A DNA stretch of 64,000 nt from Streptomyces lincolnensis (GTDB lineage: Bacteria; Actinomycetota; Actinomycetes; Streptomycetales; Streptomycetaceae). Shown piece after piece: positions 1-8,041 of this stretch (the stretch's first letter is position 1; every line of letters starts with the position of its first letter). The notes under the pieces are model-generated. The model did no database searches. It was not told where the DNA came from and saw only the letters and a list, made by a program, of their open reading frames with translations. The stretch lies in assembly GCF_001685355.1 (NCBI RefSeq), contig NZ_CP016438.1, forward strand, positions 9,734,001 through 9,798,000. The letters run 5' to 3'. A program made the translations under genes and the position numbers.

Positions 1-2
1 GG

Positions 3-332
3 GTCCTGCGCGAGGACGACCACGGCAGCATCCGGCCGGGGCAGGTGTGGAGCGAACTCGCCCGCCTGGTCTCCGAGTTCTCCGCGAACGAAGCGGACGT
101 CCAACTGCGCATGGCCGTGGCGGCCCGCGAGGCGCGGCTCGCCCCCGAGGTGGAGACCTCCGTGCATCGCGTGGTGCAGGAGGCGTTGACCAATGTGCGC
201 CGTCACGCGTCCGGTGCCGCGGTGGCCGTACGGGTCGACGTGGACGGTCACCGGCTGAGGGTGGAGGTGCACAACACGGCACCGGCCGGTTCCAGGTCGG
301 TCCTTGGTCCGGGCGTAGGCACGCGCGCCTAG
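3..332 (+). CDS. Truncated sensor histidine kinase, C-terminal fragment
   Basis: The reading frame is open from the left window edge, so the start lies outside. It contains the N-box of a NarL-type HATPase domain (HRVVQEALTNVRRHA), followed by a beta strand (LRVEVHNTAP). The frame then stops at GPGVGTRA, in the middle of the G1 glycine box. The rest of the ATP lid (usually G-L-x-G-M-R-E-R-V) is missing and was not found intact in another frame. A normal member would run about 40 to 60 residues further. The stop is 32 bases from the end of the converging gene on the other strand. The kinase is therefore probably inactive, or has lost its end to a small deletion. The family call is good; the state of the N-terminal part is unknown. 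Confidence 0.7.
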   Translation, partial: VLREDDHGSIRPGQVWSELARLVSEFSANEADVQLRMAVAAREARLAPEVETSVHRVVQEALTNVRRHASGAAVAVRVDVDGHRLRVEVHNTAPAGSRSVLGPGVGTRA

Positions 333-364
333 GGCCGGCGTGTCGAACGAGTTGATGAGTCCGG

Positions 365-907
365 TCATGACGTCGACGTTCCCGGCTCGTCGGACCGCAC
401 GCTGTCGCCGTTCTGCCGCCGGCGTTCCGCACGCTGCTGGACGAGTTCCTCGACGGCGCTGGGCAGAGTCGTCTCGAAGTCGATCAGTTTCGCCCACGTC
501 GGCGTCATCACGATGCGGACCATGCCGTCGTAGAGCGAGCGGATCTCGGCCTCCCACTCGACGCGTTGCTCCGCCGTCATCTCGTAGGAGCCGTTCATCT
601 CGAGGTACTCCTCGGGAATGCCCTCGACCTCGTCGAGTTCGACAGTGCCGCGGACGAGCAGGATCTTGGGCGGGTGCACCTCGGTGTCGATCGTGATGGC
701 GACAGCCGGGTTCTGACGGAGCGAAGCCAGCTTCGGGGCGTTCTTCGACGTGCACATCACGGCCTCCTTGCCGTTCCAGGCGAAGGCGATCGGGATGTTC
801 CGCGGTGTCCCGTCCTTGGCCACGTAGGCCAGTCGGCAGAGGTCACGGGCCAGCATCTCCTGGCTCAGCGGGCGGTCGAGAATCTCGGTGATCTGGTCGA
901 TCCTCAT
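365..907 (-). CDS. Pyridoxamine 5'-phosphate oxidase-like (FMN-binding split-barrel) protein
   Basis: A 180-residue protein of the PNPOx-like flavin/F420 split-barrel superfamily. Seen: an N-terminal strand pair (LCRLAYVAKDGTPRNIPIAF), a glycine turn before the barrel (WNGKEAVMCTSKNAPKLASL), and NPAVAITIDTE leading to ILLVRGTVEL, the usual core order. The C-terminal half is helical and charged. The start at 907 is chosen over the longer frame because GCAGGAGGCCCACC sits directly upstream. Family members bind FMN or F420 and reduce or protect small molecules; the substrate cannot be told from sequence. It converges on the truncated kinase gene and is followed upstream by a pseudogene, so it may stand alone. 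Confidence 0.8.
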   Translation of the reverse strand: MRIDQITEILDRPLSQEMLARDLCRLAYVAKDGTPRNIPIAFAWNGKEAVMCTSKNAPKLASLRQNPAVAITIDTEVHPPKILLVRGTVELDEVEGIPEEYLEMNGSYEMTAEQRVEWEAEIRSLYDGMVRIVMTPTWAKLIDFETTLPSAVEELVQQRAERRRQNGDSVRSDEPGTSTS

Positions 908-1037
908 GGTGGGCCTCCTGCGGGCTGTGCGTGCGACCACGGTGGTCGCCTCTGCCTCTGGGACGGAGCCGTCACACGGTTCTCGACATCCTTCGACGCG
1001 ATGCGGCCGTTCTCACGAACAGAGCCACTCGTCCCCA

Positions 1038-1540
1038 TCAGTGGTGGCCTTTGTCAAGAGCGGAAAGGTACTGGTCGGCGAGGTGGCCAAACGGTAGGCC
1101 GTCATGAACGTCGAGTGCACAGCGCGCTCGGTGAAGCGGCACCTGGACGACCACGGCCGGCAGTTCCCGGACAGCGGCAGCGTTTAGGGTCTGTTGCTGT
1201 AGGGCGCGCTGCTGGAGGAGGCCGATCGTGGCGATGTCGGCCAGGGCCCGGGCGAGCCTGACCTGTCCGGGAGGCGGTGCGTCGGTCTTGCCGCCCAAGA
1301 GGCCGAGAGCACCGATGGTCTGCTCTCTGATCTCTGAGCCTCAGCGGTACGGCAGCCACTGAGCGGAAGCCGAGCGCGTGTGCCCGCGGGGGCGAAGCGC
1401 GGCCAGGCCGCTCCCGCCTGCGGATGGTCCAGCGGGACGCCCGCCACCGGCTGCCCCGAGCGGAAGCAGTCGCGGCACGGTCCCTCGTCCCAGTCGACAC
1501 TGTTGTGTTCAAGAGTGGATGACGTCGAAGCCACTGGCCA
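1038..1540 (-). pseudogene. GAF/ANTAR-type regulator pseudogene
   Basis: Three overlapping minus-strand frames together spell one protein. The first gives EHNSVDWDEGPCRDCFRSGQ and LDHPQAGAAWPRFAP; the second gives AHALGFRSVAAVPLRLRDQ; the third gives GGKTDAPPPGQVRLARALAD and IATIGLLQQRALQQQ. This is the usual GAF-domain order of Streptomyces GAF plus ANTAR proteins, which bind RNA as antiterminators. At least two frameshifts separate the pieces. After the LLQQRALQQQ helix the sequence diverges, and no ANTAR three-helix domain follows. The N-terminal part before EHNS is also unreadable. It is a decayed gene, not a sequencing-error variant, because both ends are lost as well. Confidence 0.75.
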
Positions 1541-1954
1541 AGGTGTCCCCTTTCGTGCGCCGGACAGCGTGAAGGGCCGCTTTTCCCCACAGTGCGACGG
1601 TCATGCCACGGCCTGCACGACTCAACACCGCTGCTGTGAACCGTTGTTCGACGCCTGGCCGGAACGAGAACGAGCCGGCGCGACCGGTGGTCCGGGGCAG
1701 TCTGGCATCCGTGAATCCGACGACTGCATCTCATCTCACCAACGTGATCGATACCGTTCTGCCGTGGCAGTTGGCCGTTCGATGCCGGTCACATGTGATC
1801 TCTGATTTCTCGGCTCCGGGGCGCACGGGCATGATGGCGGTGTCCGGAGGAACGACACCGCCCCGGCCCCCGGCGGCGCGTCCGGACACGACCGGTGGCC
1901 GAGGGCCAGTCCGGTCCCGCCGACAAGAATTGCCAACCATGGTGGGGGTACACC
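1541..1954 (+). other. Intergenic region upstream of the STAS gene
   Basis: No reading frame here has family-like content. The left part may hold unreadable remains of the GAF/ANTAR pseudogene N-terminus. The right part contains a hairpin (1836-1862) and must hold the promoter of the STAS gene. Confidence 0.5.
1836..1862 (+). promoter_or_regulatory. Hairpin in the STAS gene leader
   Basis: GGCGGTGTC and GACACCGCC form a perfect 9-bp stem around a 9-base loop (CGGAGGAAC). It lies 93 bases before the chosen STAS start. It could be a leader structure or a terminator; no T-tract follows, and such tracts are often missing in Streptomyces. Confidence 0.4.
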
Positions 1955-2647
1955 ATGCGTGCCGACGAACCTGCCTTCGGGATGTGCCACCGAACCGTGG
2001 GCACAGCCCTGGTCATCGAACTGCGCGGGGAGATCGACATCTGTGCGACGTACGCCCTCGGCCCGACGACTGACGCCCTGCTCTCCCCGGACATCCGGCA
2101 GACCGTGGTCGACCTGACCGCGGTGACCTTCCTCGACCCCGGTGGCCTGCGGCTACTGACCCGGATCCGCAGCCGCGCCGCCCGCCGTGGCGGGTTGTGG
2201 CTCGTTCCGGGTCACCCCAGGATCATGCGAGTGCTCCGTCTGCCGAGCCTTCAGTCCGCCTTCGATCTCCTCGACGCGCTTTCACCCGCTCTCGCCGAGG
2301 GCTCCGACCACACCGGCAGTTCGACGGACTCAGACACCCACGTCTCCACAGCGCGTAGCCGAAGCCTGCGTGGAACGACTCGCATGGGTTCGGAGTCACG
2401 GAGCACGGTGTGCCTGCGGCGGCACGCACGGCGCGGGAGGGCGATGTCGTCGTCGCGTGCCGCGGACTTCATGGCTTGGTCGAGCAGGGAGCAGGGAGCA
2501 GGGAGCAGGGAGCAGGGGCAGCTCGCAGGTCGGACAGAGGGGTGGTGGGATCGAGGCCGAGGAGGAGTCCGGGGGGACTTGGAGGACGTCGGGGTGGCGC
2601 AGGGTGGGAAGTGTGGCGCCTGCTGCGTGTTCTGTGGCAGGCGGTGA
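1955..2647 (+). CDS. STAS-domain anti-sigma factor antagonist with aberrant C-terminal tail
   Basis: Residues 1 to about 105 form a STAS domain: VIELRGEIDICATYALG, then DLTAVTFLDPGGLRLL, where the residue normally phosphorylated (Ser/Thr after D/S) is in the DPGG turn, so the usual serine appears replaced. Such proteins bind anti-sigma kinases of the SpoIIAB/RsbW type. ATG 1955 was chosen because the STAS domain begins soon after; the GTGGGGGT upstream is only a weak binding site. After about residue 125 the sequence no longer looks like a protein domain. It includes SREQGAGSREQGQ, encoded by a GAGCAGG tandem repeat, and runs to 230 residues, about twice the usual length. The tail is probably readthrough into former intergenic DNA after loss of the original stop. 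Confidence 0.7.
   Translation: MRADEPAFGMCHRTVGTALVIELRGEIDICATYALGPTTDALLSPDIRQTVVDLTAVTFLDPGGLRLLTRIRSRAARRGGLWLVPGHPRIMRVLRLPSLQSAFDLLDALSPALAEGSDHTGSSTDSDTHVSTARSRSLRGTTRMGSESRSTVCLRRHARRGRAMSSSRAADFMAWSSREQGAGSREQGQLAGRTEGWWDRGRGGVRGDLEDVGVAQGGKCGACCVFCGRR
2482..2516 (+). repeat. Five tandem copies of GAGCAGG
   Basis: Five exact head-to-tail copies of the 7-mer GAGCAGG lie inside the C-terminal tail of the STAS gene. Because 7 is not a multiple of 3, a change in copy number would shift the downstream reading frame. Confidence 0.9.
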
Positions 2648-2754
2648 GGTGGTGAACGGTGCTCAGCGTCACTGCCTCGTCGCTGTCGTCGACCGAATTC
2701 CTGTCCGCGTGGCTGCGCGCGGGCGCCGACCCGGTCGGGGCCGCCCAGTGGACA

Positions 2755-3069
2755 GGAGTGGTCGGGACTCCAGTTTCAGACCGGGGGACGCACTCAGTTC
2801 ACCGAAGTACTGCTCGAAGAGCGGCTCCAGGTCTGGTCAGGACGAAGTCCATCTGGCGGAGGGCTGCCGAGCACAGCAGTCCGTAGAGCCTGCTTGCTCC
2901 AGCAGGTCACGTACAGGTGCAGTGCTTCCAGGGGTAGGCGTTCGTCGATCGGACGATGGTGCGCGCGCAGTTGCTCGCAGGGACTCGGGCTGGTCGTCCC
3001 GGTCCGGTGCTGGGAACAGCCGACCGGGGCTATCCAGGACGGCTCCAACGCCGTGATCGCCCCAGTCAC
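2755..3069 (-). pseudogene. TetR-family regulator, C-terminal remnant
   Basis: One minus frame reads IDERLPLEALHLYVTCWS. After a short insertion, a second frame reads SRLYGLLCSAALRQMDFVLT, and a third continues LEPLFEQYFGELS. Joined, this is the C-terminal ligand-binding end of a TetR regulator of the WHG type. Two frameshifts break it, and no N-terminal DNA-binding helix-turn-helix could be read upstream (3070-3172). It is a decayed gene and cannot make a functional repressor. Confidence 0.55.
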
Positions 3070-3172
3070 GTCAAGATCATTTCACCGTGCCCAGGAGCTA
3101 CGGGACGGCTGAGAGTGGTGCCTCACGACCCTGGTTCCACGGAAGTCGTCGGGGGCGAGCTGAGCCGTGCGG

Positions 3173-4051
3173 TCACTCATGGCTCGGTCCGTCCGCGGCA
3201 TCGCGCAGTAGTTGCCGGACTCCGCGAACAGGTCGGTAACCGAACGCGCTTCTGGCGGCAGTCGAGTCGTACACCCGGTCCAGGCGATCGGGCACTGACC
3301 ACCCCTGGTCTCGGAACGCCTGGAAGACGTCCGGAACCCGTTTGGCGAGCACCGCGCCCGCATCGTGGGAAAGGGCAAGGCAGTCCTCTCGGCGAAACGG
3401 GTGCGGCCCGGAGATGTTGAACCTGCCGGTGACGTTGGAGTGCGCCATGGCCAGGACCCCCGCCGCCGCTACGTCGGCAACGTCGACTGCCCGGTGTAGC
3501 AGGTGGCGGGCCCGCACAGGCAGTGGCTCGGGAAAGCACCGCGCTATGCGCAGCGTGACCGAAGAAAGGGTGCAGGCGGCGACCAGTTCCTCTGCAGCCA
3601 GTTTGGTCTCGTCGTAGATGTCCCTGGGAAGCGGCGTGAGCTGCTCGTCCACCCAGACGGCACGGTCGGTGGGCACCAGGGCGTGTCCGTACACACTCGT
3701 ACTGCTGATGTAGAGAACCCGCAGAGTGCCGAGGCTGGCAGCATCGTCGAGCAGGCCCGCAGTCACACCGACATTCACGGCTCGGAACTCTGCATCGGCC
3801 AGACGCCCGACGTGCGGAGCGTGCAGCGCGGCAGTGTGGACCAGGACATCGGCCGACTGCAATGCGGCCAGCCGCACGGGCCGGTCTCGCAGGTCTCCGA
3901 TGACGCTCGTCCAGCAGCCGGGAACACGGTCCACGCCGCGGACCACCCAGCCAGCTGCGTCGAATGCCGCAGCCAGGGCCGCTCCGACACGGCCCGAACT
4001 ACCCGTAACCGCAACCAGCCCAGCAGGGGCTCTTTTCGTTACTCCTTGCAC
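3173..4051 (-). CDS. NAD(P)-dependent epimerase/dehydratase, extended SDR family
   Basis: A 292-residue extended short-chain dehydrogenase. The nucleotide-binding motif is VTGSSGRVGAAL near residue 15, with the acidic end of strand 2 at GVDRV. DVLVHTAALH marks strand 4, SSTSVYG the active-site serine region, and YDETK the catalytic Tyr-x-x-x-Lys. Such enzymes epimerise, dehydrate or reduce nucleotide sugars or similar alcohols; the substrate is not evident. The start is a GTG. An AAGGAG sits just inside the frame after it and no better start follows, so the start is uncertain by a few codons. The gene is intact although both neighbours are decayed. Confidence 0.8.
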   Translation of the reverse strand: MQGVTKRAPAGLVAVTGSSGRVGAALAAAFDAAGWVVRGVDRVPGCWTSVIGDLRDRPVRLAALQSADVLVHTAALHAPHVGRLADAEFRAVNVGVTAGLLDDAASLGTLRVLYISSTSVYGHALVPTDRAVWVDEQLTPLPRDIYDETKLAAEELVAACTLSSVTLRIARCFPEPLPVRARHLLHRAVDVADVAAAGVLAMAHSNVTGRFNISGPHPFRREDCLALSHDAGAVLAKRVPDVFQAFRDQGWSVPDRLDRVYDSTAARSAFGYRPVRGVRQLLRDAADGPSHE

Positions 4052-4078
4052 GCGTCCGACTGTACGGCGTGAAACCGA

Positions 4079-4480
4079 TCAGCGGATGCGGTGCACCAGT
4101 AGGTCGAGCCCGGCCAGGGTGTATTCGACCCCGAATCCGCGGTGCACGATCTCAGCGATCCTCGTCAGTGTCCAGCACTGGTCGCTACAGCCGGACACGG
4201 CCGGACCTACATCCAACACCGCCTTCAACGCACACAGTTGACCGGCGTCAAGCTTGCAGCGAGCACCCTCAGGCCCTTTGGAGACCGGGGCCTGCCGCCC
4301 GCCCGAAGCCAGGGCCCGACGCCAGCGGTTCGCCGATATCCGCGTCACCTTGTACCGCCGGGCCACCCCCCGTCACTGGCCCCTGCCTCGATCAAGTTCG
4401 CCGCTGCGAGCCGGACTTACTCACGCCGGGCCTGCTCCTCAGCCGTCAGCCCACCGCTATCGGCAGACCTCATCCCTCCG
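4079..4480 (-). pseudogene. IS630-type transposase remnant (N-terminal winged-helix part)
   Basis: The longest piece (4079-4366) reads [17 protein letters not shown], then [19 protein letters not shown] and [21 protein letters not shown], ending [13 protein letters not shown]. This is the N-terminal helix-turn-helix and winged-helix region of IS630-family transposases. Upstream in other frames one can read SGGLTAEEQARRE and [13 protein letters not shown], broken by a stop and a frameshift. The DDE catalytic domain is absent. It is a dead insertion-sequence fragment; no terminal repeats were identified. Confidence 0.75.
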
Positions 4481-5223
4481 GCATAGCGCGGCCCCCACCA
4501 ACCGTCACGACCCGACGTAACCTCAGCCGTTAGAGATCTCTAGCTGCCGTGAGCCAGTGCTTTCCGAGACGGTGGCGGGGTGCCGCGGATGAGTCTGCGC
4601 CGTCGTAGGGATGGCTCCCGGTGAGCGCCTGCTCTCATGGCGGCCGATGGCGGAAGTGGGTTGGCCGCCGGTCGCCCTGTTGTCGGTGGAGTTGCTGGTG
4701 CATCGTTCTGTCGGTCGCGAGCACGGTGAGAGTCCGGCGGGTCTGGCAGAGCCTTGCGACGAGGCTCGGGGAGAGGGTGACTCAGGTGGGACCGGGTGGC
4801 GGGCACGAACAACCACGGGCGGTCGGTTCTGGCCCGCTGGCGCCGCTCCGGTCGGATTCCGGACGTCCCGGATCGGGCGTACTTGAACGGAGGCCGCGGT
4901 CACTGACACCTGCGTCCGTTGTGGCGCACCCTCATCACGCCGTTGGCTCCGGCGTCGGGGCCGAGCACCGGGGCTCGTGACATCGGCAACTGACGTCGTG
5001 GTGCCCCGTTCTCGGCCGGAGTGCCTGCTCGACGGGCGGATCCGAAGCGGTCTCGCGATCTCCGAAGGTCGCGCGGATCTGCCGAAAGACGCAGTAGACG
5101 GCTGCGGGCCGTGGGCGGCGCCGCGTTCGCTGCGGGCAGCCGGTTGCACGCTCCGATGTCACTCGATCAGTTCAGTACCATGGTTTCCCGGCGATCGCGC
5201 CGACCTGTATCACAGGAGGCGCC
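4481..5223 (+). other. Long stretch without a recognisable gene
   Basis: Several open frames of 75 to 200 codons exist on both strands, but none shows a known domain or consistent codon bias, and they overlap each other. The flanking IS630 remnant suggests degraded mobile or accessory DNA. The last bases (5214-5219) are the AGGAGG ribosome binding site of the next gene. Confidence 0.5.
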
Positions 5224-6078
5224 ATGGACACCGTGGACCCGTCAGTGCGTCGACGCCAGCAGCGTGATCGTCAGGTGGGTCATCCGGCGGCCCTGCGTAT
5301 GGGCATGATCTGGTTCGTCCTCGGTGCCGCGGGGGCCTTCGTGCTCGGGCTCCTCGTCTCTCTGTGGTTCGACGGGCTGCGCGCCATCGCCCTCAACGCG
5401 CCGTCCGGCGCCCACGTCTCGGGTGTCTCGGTCCCGCTCGTCGTGGTTGGGATGGGCGCAGGGGTTCTCCTGGTGGGCCTGGGGCTGCCGGTGGGCGTCC
5501 ACCATCTCGACGGCTACCGGGCTGTACGGGGCGGCGGGGGATGGGCGCTGGCGATCGGTGTCGGCGGCCTTGCCCTGGGTGTCGCTGTCGGGGCGCGGGG
5601 CTGGGTGGCGGCGGACCGTGTCGGGTGGGTGGTGACGGACTACGAGCCGCCGGAGCGATGGGGTTGGGGGCGGTGGATTCTCTACTACGCCGACCTCTGG
5701 CTGCCGGGCTTCCTGGTCGTGCTCTTGCTGCTGCTGGTGTGGTCGGCCGTCCGGGCCCAGCGCCGCATCACCGCGAGCGCCGCTACCCGGGACCGGCTGC
5801 TGATCGAGGGGCTGCGGACCACCGGGGCCATCAGCGAGCTGCGCGTCCACTACTCCAGCGACGACTCCGGTGGGCGGCACGTCGCGGGGGCCACCGCGAC
5901 GGTGACCTATGTCGACGCTGCTGGTACGCGCCGCTGGGTGACGCGTAAGTACGCCGATGCGTCTGTGCTCGTCCAGGGTGGCGCGGTGCAGGTGCTCCAC
6001 GACCCTGCCCGCCCGGACGACGACGACTCGGTGTTCGTCAGCTTCCTGCGGGAGCCGGCCGTCCTCGACTGGGTCTGA
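5224..6078 (+). CDS. DUF3592-like multi-pass membrane protein
   Basis: A 284-residue protein. Hydrophobic segments lie near residues 27-49, 66-88, 102-124 and 155-173. They are followed by a soluble C-terminal domain of about 100 residues rich in strands (ATATVTYVDAAGTRRWVTRK and GGAVQVLHDPARPDD). The cytosolic tail resembles the DUF3592 family, whose function is unknown. The ATG is preceded by AGGAGG at 5214-5219 with ideal spacing, which fixes the start. It has no operon partner: the next gene starts about 680 bases later. Topology is inferred by eye from hydrophobicity. Confidence 0.7.
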   Translation: MDTVDPSVRRRQQRDRQVGHPAALRMGMIWFVLGAAGAFVLGLLVSLWFDGLRAIALNAPSGAHVSGVSVPLVVVGMGAGVLLVGLGLPVGVHHLDGYRAVRGGGGWALAIGVGGLALGVAVGARGWVAADRVGWVVTDYEPPERWGWGRWILYYADLWLPGFLVVLLLLLVWSAVRAQRRITASAATRDRLLIEGLRTTGAISELRVHYSSDDSGGRHVAGATATVTYVDAAGTRRWVTRKYADASVLVQGGAVQVLHDPARPDDDDSVFVSFLREPAVLDWV

Positions 6079-6761
6079 CGGGCAGCTGGGCAGAACTTCT
6101 GCCGGGCGGCCACAGCCGGGGGAGGGGATGGGGCATGAGCACTGGCCGGAAGTCGAGGTGAGTCGACAGTGCTCCGAGAGACGTGACCCGTGCCCGTGCG
6201 CACCTGATGTGCACTGCCCGCGGGGACAAGGGGCGCCCGCTCGATTGAGAGGGTGTCGCCGCGCATCCCGCTGCCATTCGCTTCGTACAGTGCGGTACTT
6301 GGTCTTTACGACTGTGACGCCGGCCAGGGTTTTTGCCCGGTGGTGAACGGTTCGCGGGCCCGGAGCCTGCCATCTCCACGTGCGGTTACGAAGGGGCAGG
6401 GCGTTCGATGTCCGGCATCGGGACCCGCGTCGGCGCCCTGCTTCAGCCGGGACGTTGCGAAAGGGAGCGTGGATCGGGCTGATCGAACGAGGAGCTCGTT
6501 GCCCGGCTAGGAGGGCTCAACAGCCGTCCATAGCGTGCGCTTTGGCCGAAGGTGCCAGGTCAGGCATGGCGGAAACACACTGACTCCCCCACCGTGAACC
6601 CGACTTGGTCCCGATCTCGGTGCGCGGTGAAAGCGAGGCGGAATCCCCGGTGCCGTAGGTCGGTTCTCGACAGTCTCGTGGGGAATTCTCCGTTCCGCCG
6701 CTTTCGCGGCTCTATGCTCTTCGGGCACCGACATGAAAGACGATCTGGGGGGGCGTGTCAT
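6079..6761 (+). other. Intergenic region before the methyltransferase gene
   Basis: Small frames are present on both strands but none looks like a known protein. The region presumably contains the promoter of the methyltransferase gene at its right end. Nothing else was recognised. Confidence 0.5.
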
Positions 6762-7532
6762 ATGAGGGCAGCAAGGAGCGGGACGTCGGTATGGAAGTCG
6801 GGGGTCAAGCGGCTTGTCGGACGTACGGGATTCGACATTGTGCGCAGCACCAACAACCGGGGTGGAGTGGACGACTTCATCCCGTTCGAGGCGACGATGC
6901 GGGCTGCGCGGGCGGCCGGTCTGTCGGTCGGTGACTACATCGACGAGGTCATGAACGGGACGCCTGGCGCCACCCGGTCCACCGTCGATGAACTGCGTGC
7001 TCTCGGTATTTTCGCCGCAGATCCGCAGACGGTGCTGGAGATCGGCCCCGGCTCGGGACGGTATCTGGACAGGACGCTGAAGGAGTGTTCGCCGGGGCGT
7101 TATGAGATCTACGAGACGGCAGCGCCCTGGGCCGACTACCTGGTGGAGACATTCGGCGTGGTCGCCCAACCGACCGCGGAATTCAGTCTCGCCCCGACGC
7201 CCGACGACAGCATCGACCTCGTGCAGGCCCACAAGGTGTTCAACACCCTGACGTTCCTTGGTGCGTCCCGCTACTTCTTCGAGATGGCGCGTGTCACGCG
7301 GCCCGGTGGGCGGATCGTCTTCGACGTCATGACGGAGACCTGCCTGGATCCGGCCACGATGCGCGCCTGGGCGACGCAGGGTGGCGCGGGGCACGACTCC
7401 TACCCGGCCGCCATGCCCCGCCAGTCATGCGTGGACCTCTTCGCGACGCTCGGCTGCGGCCTCAAGGCCAGCTTCCTGGCCCCCATGGGCGTCGCCTCCA
7501 CCGAGGTGCTCGTCTTCGAGAAGACGACCTGA
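6762..7532 (+). CDS. Class I SAM-dependent methyltransferase
   Basis: A 256-residue protein. Residues about 88-100 contain the SAM-binding glycine loop (VLEIGPGSGRYLD). SIDLVQAHKVFNTLTF marks motif IV, and RVTRPGGRIVFDVM is a typical post-motif III helix and strand. The N-terminal 85 residues are helical and may recognise the substrate, which is unknown. ATG 6762 follows a G-rich tract (GGGGGGG, 11 bases upstream); the frame is open further upstream but without methyltransferase-like content. Placed 0.5 kb before the glycan locus on the same strand, it could methylate a sugar or lipid, but a strong hairpin (7547-7604) and a long gap separate it. Confidence 0.75.
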   Translation: MRAARSGTSVWKSGVKRLVGRTGFDIVRSTNNRGGVDDFIPFEATMRAARAAGLSVGDYIDEVMNGTPGATRSTVDELRALGIFAADPQTVLEIGPGSGRYLDRTLKECSPGRYEIYETAAPWADYLVETFGVVAQPTAEFSLAPTPDDSIDLVQAHKVFNTLTFLGASRYFFEMARVTRPGGRIVFDVMTETCLDPATMRAWATQGGAGHDSYPAAMPRQSCVDLFATLGCGLKASFLAPMGVASTEVLVFEKTT

Positions 7533-7546
7533 CCCATCGGCCTCGT

Positions 7547-7604
7547 CACAGGCCGCATGACGTGTCCTCGTCGTGGAGATGCTCACTGGCGGACACGGCC
7601 TGTG
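7547..7604 (+). terminator. Hairpin after the methyltransferase gene
   Basis: CACAGGCC (7547-7554) and GTGTCC pair in order with GGACAC and GGCCTGTG (7591-7604), leaving GCATGAC as a bulge and a loop of about 24 bases. It begins 14 bases after the stop codon, the position expected for a terminator. Confidence 0.5.
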
Positions 7605-7662
7605 CACCCAGCTTCAAAACTTGACCACAAATTCCACACACCACCCTCTCCAGGCGGTCTCC

Positions 7663-7678
7663 AATGGTCTAGATTGAC
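7663..7678 (+). promoter_or_regulatory. Possible DasR-type operator
   Basis: The sequence AATGGTCTAGATTGAC keeps the left half and centre of the DasR consensus ACTGGTCTAGACCACT (TGGTCTAGA exact) but loses the right half. DasR is the N-acetylglucosamine-responsive GntR repressor of Streptomyces. The site is about 360 bases upstream of the first glycan gene. Weak evidence. Confidence 0.3.
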
Positions 7679-7941
7679 GGATCACATGCCGGGACACCGA
7701 GCGACAAATCGTGATCTATGAGTCAGGCGTTGTGGGCGGCAAGTGATCGAGCTCCCGATGCCGGACGTGGGGGTGATCGATTTGTGAAGCTCAAGTGAGG
7801 GCCGCGGGTGCGGGGAGCGCCCGACGTTCGACGGGGCGCCGCGCACCCGGAGAGTCCGGCAGGACGTGCGAGTCCGTCGCCGTCCAGGGGAGTTGTTCGA
7901 GTGGCGCTGACGTAGGGGGATGCCGTTCGAGGGAGGTCAGG

Positions 7942-8039
7942 GCCTCCCGAGGGGAGGAGCAGCAGCGCGGTGCCGGGGGGCGGGGGTCTCCCGGGGGGAG
8001 TAACAGGGCGGGAGACGGGGGTCTCCCGAGGGGGAGGAA
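7942..8039 (+). repeat. Three related imperfect palindromes
   Basis: Near-copies begin at 7942 (GCCTCCCGAGGGGAGGAG), 7983 (GGGTCTCCCGGGGGGAGTAA) and 8019 (GGGTCTCCCGAGGGGGAGGA). Each can fold on CTCCC/GGGAG. The third supplies the ribosome binding site (GGGGGAGGA) of the priming glycosyltransferase, so the array could influence translation start. Confidence 0.7.
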
Positions 8040-8041
8040 TC

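Larger units (their letters stand above)
7605..8041 (+). other. Leader region of the glycan locus
   Basis: No gene was recognised. The stretch holds an AT-richer section around 7620-7700, a DasR-like site (7663-7678) and three related palindromic G/C-rich repeats (7942-8039). The promoter of the 27-kb locus is expected here. Confidence 0.55.

Noticed and set aside
4523..5149. A 208-codon minus-strand frame in the gap after the IS remnant
   Set aside because: Low-complexity Arg/Pro/Ser-rich translation, overlapped by several equal frames; no domain or ribosome binding site.
6253..6510. An 85-codon plus-strand frame before the methyltransferase gene
   Set aside because: No ribosome binding site, no family resemblance and poor codon bias.
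7942..8039. Possible CRISPR array
   Set aside because: Only three imperfect, unevenly spaced palindromes and no spacers of constant length or cas genes nearby.
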